Notes under the pieces: model-generated | The model's database searches: none | Seen by the model: the letters and a program-made list of their open reading frames with translations, nothing else | What the model was told of the DNA's origin: nothing | Shown: positions 60,701 through 64,000 of the stretch, piece after piece | Numbering within the stretch: position 1 is the first letter of the stretch | Layout of the letters: each line of letters opens with the position of its first letter | Source: Numida meleagris | Lineage: Eukaryota > Chordata > Aves > Galliformes > Numididae | Direction of reading: 5' to 3' | DNA length: 64,000 bases | NCBI RefSeq assembly: GCF_002078875.1 | Contig: NC_034415.1 | Coordinates: 16,093,331-16,157,330 of the forward strand | Translations under genes and position numbers: made by a program

Positions 60701-63560
60701 CGAAGACGTGGTTGAGAATTGGATTATGATGATTGTAGGTAATCCAGCCCCTTCCTAACTTCTGTTATGTTGTTGTTTTACATGGGAAAGAAGTAAAATA
60801 GTCTGCAAAATCTTAAGAGGCAGCAAGAAGGGTTAGAGAACGGAAGGTGCTCTATTTCCATTTCATTTTGCTTCTCAAGCAAGAAATGGAAATTTTTTTA
60901 AAACTTTGACGGTTGACTATGCTAGTCAGAATTCTTCTGCATTCTTGTGTTTAACAATCCTTGTCTTTATAATTGAGTCTCTGGAGACAAAACTGATTGA
61001 ATGAGATGTTTCAATGTCTGGTTTGACTTACTGTTTCAGTCTCTAGTTGCAGAGTAAGACAAGTGTACACATTGGTTAAGGATAGTGCTGTGCTACAAGG
61101 GTGAAAAATCTGATTACTAACAAATGCATGTCACACTGAGTCTGCAGGCATTAATGTTTATGGAAAAACATAGAAGGAAAGACAAATATTTTAATGAATA
61201 TGGTAGGGATCAGGAAAAAAAAAATCTTGAATTTGAAGTACTAAATTGGAAAAGAGATTCCAAAAAACGGAAATAATTGTGTTTAATATTGCTCTTAAGA
61301 CGTTCAGTCATCTAATCTTTCTCTACACTTACATTTTGTAATTGTATCTCTTTTGCTTATGATTTTAGAAGACAACAAAGTACCATTCAAATTGTGTAGC
61401 TGAAATTTTCTGCTTTTCCAGTTCCTCCTTCTCTCTCACTGAATCCTCTTGCTGAAGTCTTAATTTCTAATACATATAGGAATTTGGTATTTAGACCTTC
61501 CTTTGTGTCTAGGATACTAAAGAACAAGCATTCTCTATTCTGCTTTAGGGTTTTCCAGGTGACTTTGGAGATAGAGGTCCCCCAGGGCCAGACGGGAATC
61601 CTGTAAGTATCATATTATGTTGATTTATGTGGTAAAATGCATAGCACTCAGTATTAACTCCCCTCCCAAACGGAAATATATATGCTTGAAAAGCAAGCTA
61701 TTGAAGTTCACAGAGAAATTCAGGACTGTTAATTCTATGTGGAAAGTGCAAGATAGTTCTGTAATAAGCAGCTCTTTTAAAAAAGAGAGAGAAAAGAACC
61801 TGATGGTTACTGAGAGCACGCACTTCGCAGTCTTTCAGTTGCTGACTGCCTTGAGAATCAGATGTCTTACTGTCCTCATTGCATTACTAATGGATGTTTT
61901 TGTCTTCCAAAATTCTTGAGTTGTATATGATTTTGTATTGCTAATTAAATTGTTATTCTAGGGTCACCTTAACAATTGGGAGTCTGCCTGTGTGCCAAAA
62001 CTGCAGCTTTCATATGTTTCTGGACTTGATAGTTGATTTTGTCCTCTGAACTGCTACTGAATACAATTATGTCATTTTGGATACAAGTATGTCATTTACT
62101 GTGTTATAATCTGTATGATAACAGCTTTGTCCTTGGCAGTGTGTGCAGGCTTAAAGTGGTATTCAGACTGCAGCACAGTCAAGTTACTTTGCTGGCTGCT
62201 CTCGAAGGAGCTTTGCTGTCATACTGCATTTGTAGGGAAACTCTGGCAGCAGACTCATAACTCAAGTTTCATTTGATATGAGAAACCAGTGAAAAGGCTT
62301 TGGGCCACACAAATGGCCAGTCAGTGCTGGGCAAAAGAGCAGCTGATTTAAATCAGCTCTTATTGCTGGATGCTCCTTTGGAAACTGCAATTAGTTTGTT
62401 TCTAAAGGCTGTTCTTATGTGGACCAGTGTCAGCAAATGGGCAGAGGTTCTTGCTGATGGCCTGCCTTTTCATATTAGGAATTCCTACTAGGAATTTATT
62501 TTAGAAATTATGCAAATTTTGCTGCTGCAGTTACCAACCTCTGGTGCCAGTGTTCTGGCATATTGGGGAAAAAATATTTTGCGTTTCTGGTCACTGAGGC
62601 AAAGTTCCCCTGGTGAGAATGTCAGGCTATGGCAGCACGGAGAACGTGCTGAGGGGCTGTGTGATCTGCTGCTTGCCAATGATATGAAGAGGTGAGTTCT
62701 TCCCTTCCTCCTCGTACTCCTAAATCTCCCTCCTTTCCTGATAGGGAAGAGATGCCTTTCTGCCAGAACTGAGAGGAACAGTACTTTAAAAGAAATAAAC
62801 TCAGAAAAACTGGATCCAAGAATAGACTTACCTATCACAAAGAAGCCTGTTGGAACACAAATATTTGCAGACAAGTTCCTTCTAATTTGTCAAGACAACT
62901 GATTTTGCTGACGTCTCAAACAGGCAGCAACACTTCTCCCACTTCTCCCCCCAGACTCTTCCTGCAGGGCTTGTTCAGGCAAGGGGCCAGAGCTGCAGCT
63001 GCAGGGGCTGCAGTGCTAATGGACTTGGCTGCTCTATTTTCTGCGGTGTTGAGAATTTTAGCCTCTGCTGAGTTAAACTTGTGATGCTATGCTACCGTCT
63101 TTGTTGCGCTCTAAATTTCTTGTTACAGAAAATGCAAATATATAGTTTATATTAAGGAATAATTTGCAATTAGAGCGTGTTTTCCAAAGCTCTTTCTATA
63201 AACTGACCTGTTGTTCCATTTATGTTTTAAAGGAATCTATGTAAACTCTTCTGGTATTTTTTTTTTCACCCCAAAATTTTGTTTTTCTTCTTTCCACTTG
63301 AAATATCATGGTAAAAAAAATTGTATATTCCTTGGTAATGCAGGAATGATTTCATGATACAAATACTGTGTGGTCTAATTTCACAGTCAGAGGTTTTATG
63401 GAATGAGAAGCTGTCATTCGTAGGATCTCTCTATATAAATCCCAATTTACTTGCTTTATAGATCACTAAGAGTGGGTACACATTAATCAAAACCTAAAAT
63501 TTGTTGTCTTTGTAGGGAATTGTTGGTGGTGTTGGTCCTCTTGGATTTCCAGGACTGCGA
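21624..63560 (+). CDS. COL24A1: COL24A1, collagen type XXIV alpha-1 chain (14 exons in window, 3' incomplete)
   Basis: This gene encodes a secreted fibrillar collagen chain of the type XXIV/XXVII branch, which in mammals is associated with bone and cornea matrix. Exons are 21624-21679, 26789-26853, 32048-33342, 40154-40207, 42934-42987, 45832-45885, 47259-47312, 52466-52510, 54751-54804, 55878-55922, 57549-57602, 57968-58012, 61549-61602 and 63516-63560. All junctions are GT-AG and the joined frame stays open for 658 codons. The order is signal peptide (about residues 1-37), TSPN domain (about 41-240), variable acidic region (about 241-463) and Gly-X-Y repeats from residue 464. Every small exon is 54 or 45 nt and begins with a Gly codon, the classic fibrillar-collagen gene structure. 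Small-exon peptides match recalled human COL24A1 closely; exon 5 appears identical. COL27A1 is the nearest alternative, but the exon peptides fit COL24A1 better. The helix remainder and C-propeptide lie past 64000. Confidence 0.96.
21680..26788 (+). other. COL24A1: COL24A1 intron 1 (5109 nt)
   Basis: The intron runs from donor gtaagc to acceptor ttttag. Its first roughly 350 bases are still CpG-rich. A poly-T tract at about 22860-22879 is followed by ctttcag, a decoy acceptor. No coding block is supported inside. Confidence 0.85.
26789..26853 (+). CDS. COL24A1: COL24A1 exon 2 (signal peptide core)
   Basis: This 65-nt exon lies between the acceptor cccttttttag-type tract and the donor AAG|gtgaga. 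It completes the split Lys codon and encodes residues 20-40: a hydrophobic stretch KILLICIAVCIAAGVAKA followed by PKQ. With the Arg-rich exon 1 this makes a plausible cleaved signal peptide with cleavage near VAKA. It leaves one base (G) of the next codon. Human has a hydrophobic segment of the same length here, also ending in a Gln before the split codon. Confidence 0.92.
28677..28720 (-). mobile_element. Possible CR1 tail remnant in intron 2
   Basis: Gaatcatagaattctaaattgttagagaaggg resembles the first bases of a reversed CR1 end but lacks the diagnostic body. The call is tentative. Confidence 0.3.
29903..29940. repeat. (AAT)n microsatellite in intron 2
   Basis: About seven consecutive aat units are flanked by A runs. 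Confidence 0.85.
31470..31690 (-). mobile_element. Old CR1-like fragment (minus orientation) in intron 2
   Basis: The block starting gctagaaaggacctcgggc, then gtctggtcctagctggtgc and ctcctgtccagctctgctctgagg, resembles the 3' region of an older CR1 subfamily read in reverse. No tail repeats remain. Similarity is judged by eye. Confidence 0.5.
32048..33342 (+). CDS. COL24A1: COL24A1 exon 3 (TSPN domain, variable region, start of the triple helix)
   Basis: This single 1295-nt exon encodes residues 41-472. The first part, starting AVDILHRLGL, is the thrombospondin-N-terminal-like, laminin-G-fold domain. Features include VNNAFLFSIRNKTRLQFGVQ, a YFNYSVHNEQWHWFAIEI strand region, and cysteines at 179, 218, 233 and 240 in the two-disulfide pattern of this family. 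N-x-S/T sequons occur at about N125 and N153. The stretch ICQLDIIPSAEASANYC is near-identical to recalled human COL24A1. After about residue 241 the sequence is variable, rich in Glu, Lys and Ser, and ends in a Tyr/Asp-rich segment (TYNIDADNYSYEDQG) that could carry sulfotyrosine. Gly-X-Y repeats start at G464 (GLKGETGPP). The donor is CCT|gtaagt. One huge N-propeptide exon is typical of COL24A1 and COL27A1. Confidence 0.97.
33406..33411 (+). terminator. Candidate intronic poly(A) signal AATAAA after exon 3
   Basis: A perfect AATAAA lies 13 bases after the in-frame stop (33391-33393) that ends readthrough of exon 3. GT-rich sequence follows at about 33483-33545. Use would make a collagen-less, TSPN-only product. 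No transcript evidence is visible here. Confidence 0.35.
34828..34857. repeat. 8-bp inverted repeat (GAATTCCA/TGGAATTC)
   Basis: Gaattcca (34828-34835) and tggaattc (34850-34857) are separated by 14 bases in intron 3. Confidence 0.6.
36933..36951. repeat. (AAT)n microsatellite in intron 3
   Basis: About six aat units follow a poly-T/A transition. Confidence 0.8.
38960..39006. repeat. 47-base pure polypyrimidine tract in intron 3
   Basis: All 47 bases are C or T, forming mixed ccctt/ccttt blocks, and they are followed shortly by cacag. It is low-complexity sequence that resembles a strong splice acceptor tract or a triplex-forming tract. Confidence 0.85.
40154..40207 (+). CDS. COL24A1: COL24A1 exon 4 (Gly-X-Y, 54 nt)
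   Basis: This exon encodes six perfect triplets, GPPGPPGLPGPSGKRGPR (residues 473-490), between acceptor tcaccag and donor CGG|gtgagt. The phase is 0-0. The PSGKRGPR end is the same in recalled human COL24A1. Confidence 0.97.
40208..42933 (+). other. COL24A1: COL24A1 intron 4 (2726 nt)
   Basis: The intron runs from donor gtgagt to acceptor tctatag. I see no repeat or gene apart from a poly-A run at about 40.62 kb. Confidence 0.85.
42934..42987 (+). CDS. COL24A1: COL24A1 exon 5 (Gly-X-Y, 54 nt)
   Basis: This exon encodes GIPGPHGNPGLPGLPGPK (residues 491-508), six perfect triplets. The acceptor is tttctatag and the donor is AAG|gtgagt. As I recall it, the human exon encodes the same 18 residues, making this the best conserved exon in the window. 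Confidence 0.97.
43379..43579 (+). mobile_element. Possible ancient LINE ORF2-like fragment in intron 5
   Basis: A frame open from at least 43379 to a TGA after 43579 contains ILDLEAQIKSLKSVSHNAP followed by LNRLDRFVQLQNAFNSYLV. This resembles the coiled linker between the endonuclease and reverse transcriptase parts of L1-like LINE proteins, which have an LE..I..LE spacing and then a basic/aliphatic helix. Family assignment is by eye and weak. A chance frame is possible. Confidence 0.25.
43995..44215. repeat. TA/TG-CA microsatellite spanning the gap
   Basis: The left flank holds alternating tgtgtgt, atatata and acacatatata blocks. The right flank holds tgtatatatatacgcacacaca. The two flanks are near copies, so the gap is most likely more of the same repeat with uncertain length. 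Confidence 0.85.
44054..44183. other. Assembly gap (130 N) within a TA/CA microsatellite
   Basis: This run of 130 undetermined bases lies in intron 5 and is flanked on both sides by (TA)n and TGTG/CACA repeats. Confidence 0.99.
45832..45885 (+). CDS. COL24A1: COL24A1 exon 6 (imperfect Gly-X-Y, 54 nt)
   Basis: This exon encodes GPKGDPGFSPGQGKRGEK (residues 509-526). The fourth triplet starts with Pro (residue 518) instead of Gly, so the helix repeat is interrupted while the 54-nt exon length is kept. The acceptor is ctgcaatag and the donor is AAG|gtaaca. Small helix imperfections are a known trait of collagens XXIV and XXVII. Recalled human sequence has the same GFSPGQ start, so the interruption is not a sequencing error. 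Confidence 0.95.
45886..47258 (+). other. COL24A1: COL24A1 intron 6 (1373 nt)
   Basis: This is AT-rich sequence with a TA-rich patch at about 46.33-46.36 kb; nothing else was recognised. Confidence 0.85.
47259..47312 (+). CDS. COL24A1: COL24A1 exon 7 (Gly-X-Y, 54 nt)
   Basis: This exon encodes GDPGPIGFSGPPGIKGQK (residues 527-544) between acceptor ttgtacag and donor AAG|gtaagt. Six perfect triplets restore the regular helix after exon 6. The same reading frame happens to stay open into both flanking introns. Confidence 0.96.
49482..49550 (+). mobile_element. Short CR1 3'-end fragment in intron 7
   Basis: Gctggatgatcttgtaggtc, ttttccaacct and ccatgattctaattctat give the last roughly 65 bases of a CR1 element in plus orientation. 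Confidence 0.75.
50132..50150. repeat. T9-G10 homopolymer junction in intron 7
   Basis: Nine T are followed directly by ten G. The exact lengths are error-prone in most sequencing chemistries. Confidence 0.9.
52466..52510 (+). CDS. COL24A1: COL24A1 exon 8 (Gly-X-Y, 45 nt)
   Basis: This exon encodes GHKGFMGLQGPRGEQ (residues 545-559), five triplets. The acceptor is atctgcag and the donor is CAG|gtaagt. The 45-nt size is one of the two standard fibrillar-collagen exon lengths and matches human at this position. Confidence 0.96.
53865..54005 (-). mobile_element. CR1 fragment (minus orientation) in intron 8
   Basis: Catagaatcatagaatc, gagttggaagggacttctgg, ccatctagtccaactccctt and aggttgcccagggcc form a clear reversed CR1 3' end. 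It stops at about 54005. Confidence 0.9.
54698..54743 (+). promoter_or_regulatory. 46-base polypyrimidine tract before the exon 9 acceptor
   Basis: An uninterrupted C/T run, (TC)n then T-rich, ends 7 bases before the exon 9 boundary. It is a PTB/U2AF-type binding tract of unusual length for this gene. Confidence 0.8.
54751..54804 (+). CDS. COL24A1: COL24A1 exon 9 (Gly-X-Y, 54 nt, weak donor)
   Basis: This exon encodes GVPGMAGNVGAVGYPGRQ (residues 560-577). The acceptor caatttag is preceded by a 46-nt uninterrupted pyrimidine run (54698-54743). The donor CAG|gtgcag departs from consensus at +4 and +5. The exon itself is secure because of its Gly-X-Y frame and its match to human. Confidence 0.95.
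54805..55877 (+). other. COL24A1: COL24A1 intron 9 (1073 nt)
   Basis: The intron begins with the non-consensus donor gtgcag and ends cttaatag. The interior is AT-rich and nothing was recognised. Confidence 0.85.
55878..55922 (+). CDS. COL24A1: COL24A1 exon 10 (Gly-X-Y, 45 nt)
   Basis: This exon encodes GLAGPEGNPGPKGAR (residues 578-592) between acceptor cttaatag and donor AGG|gtaagc. It has five perfect triplets; recalled human differs only at the last residue. Confidence 0.96.
55923..57548 (+). other. COL24A1: COL24A1 intron 10 (1626 nt)
   Basis: The intron contains the perfect hairpin at 56340-56366 and a poly-T run at about 56.5 kb. Nothing else was recognised. Confidence 0.85.
56340..56366. 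repeat. Perfect 12-bp inverted repeat with 3-base loop
   Basis: CAACAACCTGTG (56340-56351), loop ttg, then CACAGGTTGTTG (56355-56366) form an exact hairpin in intron 10. There are no mismatches. Confidence 0.9.
57549..57602 (+). CDS. COL24A1: COL24A1 exon 11 (Gly-X-Y, 54 nt)
   Basis: This exon encodes GFIGPPGVAGQRGSEGER (residues 593-610) between acceptor ttctttag and donor AGG|gtaggt. It has six perfect triplets. Only 365 bases of intron separate it from exon 12, the shortest intron in the window. Confidence 0.96.
57603..57967 (+). other. COL24A1: COL24A1 intron 11 (365 nt)
   Basis: A short intron with donor gtaggt and acceptor tttctcag; no internal features. Confidence 0.85.
57968..58012 (+). 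CDS. COL24A1: COL24A1 exon 12 (Gly-X-Y, 45 nt)
   Basis: This exon encodes GIPGFHGKRGPKGRQ (residues 611-625) between acceptor tttctcag and donor CAG|gtaaag. It has five perfect triplets and is rich in basic residues, as in human. Confidence 0.96.
58013..61548 (+). other. COL24A1: COL24A1 intron 12 (3536 nt)
   Basis: AT-rich intron with no repeat or gene recognised by eye. Confidence 0.8.
61549..61602 (+). CDS. COL24A1: COL24A1 exon 13 (Gly-X-Y, 54 nt)
   Basis: This exon encodes GFPGDFGDRGPPGPDGNP (residues 626-643) between acceptor ctgctttag and donor CCT|gtaagt. The GFPGDFGDRGP start is identical to recalled human COL24A1. Confidence 0.96.
61603..63515 (+). other. COL24A1: COL24A1 intron 13 (1913 nt)
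   Basis: AT-rich intron with donor gtaagt and acceptor tttgtag; nothing else recognised. Confidence 0.85.
63516..63560 (+). CDS. COL24A1: COL24A1 exon 14 (Gly-X-Y, 45 nt; last exon in window)
   Basis: This exon encodes GIVGGVGPLGFPGLR (residues 644-658) between acceptor ctttgtag and donor CGA|gtgagt. The reading frame is at phase 0 when intron 14 begins, and the coding sequence continues beyond the right edge. Confidence 0.95.
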
Positions 63561-64000
63561 GTGAGTATATGTTTATTACACTTCATCTGTGGTTTCACTG
63601 GTACTTTTGTCTTTTATATTTAAAATAAATACAAGAATCCAGATATTCTGACAGTTGTTCTAACAAATTGGTTTAGATAGCAATGACTGAAATCTCAGTA
63701 TAAAATTATTATAGTATTGCTGGGTATGAAGGACTTCTATATTTGGTTTGGATTTTGTGTTCTTATTTCTAATCTGATACATCTAGATCTTTTATTTGAA
63801 GTAACCAAATTTTTCAAGTTTCTATTCCTAAATGTAGTATTACGTTTTGAAAGTGTTCAATGCTTTCAGACATCCTTTTTTAATGTCCACAGCCCTCATT
63901 CATTCCTGTATGTGGCTTTCAATTTCTAAGCAGAATTACCTTTTGAATGCAGTTTCGTGTGCAGTTTCCAGGTATATTTTTTTTAAACAATGTCGTGCTG
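63561..64000 (+). other. COL24A1: COL24A1 intron 14 (start only)
   Basis: The intron starts with gtgagt and runs off the right edge. No further Gly-X-Y exon lies before 64000. Confidence 0.85.

Noticed and set aside
32048..63560. Assignment to COL27A1 instead of COL24A1
   Set aside because: The family architecture is shared, but the exon-by-exon peptides (for example exons 5, 10 and 13) match recalled COL24A1 almost residue for residue.

Overview
This window is vertebrate nuclear DNA, almost certainly from a bird and plausibly a galliform. Four or more fragments of CR1 retroposons, the dominant avian LINE, lie in both orientations with their typical 3' ends. The only confidently readable gene is COL24A1, the fibrillar collagen type XXIV alpha-1 chain. 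It lies on the + strand, starts near the middle of the window and runs off the right end. The coding blocks match my recollection of the human protein exon by exon.

Layout: 1-21060 is upstream intergenic sequence. It is AT-rich, with CR1 fragments near 4.7-5.0 kb and 16.1-16.3 kb, simple repeats and no gene I can support. About 21060-22030 is a CpG island with a 75-base assembly gap (21381-21455). It holds the promoter, the 5' leader, the short first coding exon and the start of intron 1. From 22030 to 64000 is the COL24A1 body. Exon 1 (21624-21679) and exon 2 (26789-26853) encode the start and signal peptide. Exon 3 (32048-33342, 1295 nt) encodes the thrombospondin-N-terminal-like (TSPN/laminin-G-like) domain and an acidic variable segment. 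Eleven small exons of 54 or 45 nt (40154 to 63560) then encode Gly-X-Y repeats, each starting exactly on a glycine codon. The 14 exons join in frame into 1974 nt (658 codons). The rest of the triple helix and the C-propeptide lie beyond the window.

The most interesting signals are these. An in-frame stop and a perfect AATAAA follow directly after exon 3, so a TSPN-only secreted isoform is possible. Two ATGs in duplicated context, 10 nt apart and in different frames, compete at the true start. A CRE/AP-1-like palindrome sits in the CpG island, and exon 3 has a tandem (NAGNAG) acceptor. Exon 6 has a missing glycine, and exon 9 pairs a very long polypyrimidine tract with a poor donor. There is a possible old LINE ORF2-like fragment in intron 5 and a perfect 12-bp-arm hairpin in intron 10. 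No novel multi-gene system is visible.
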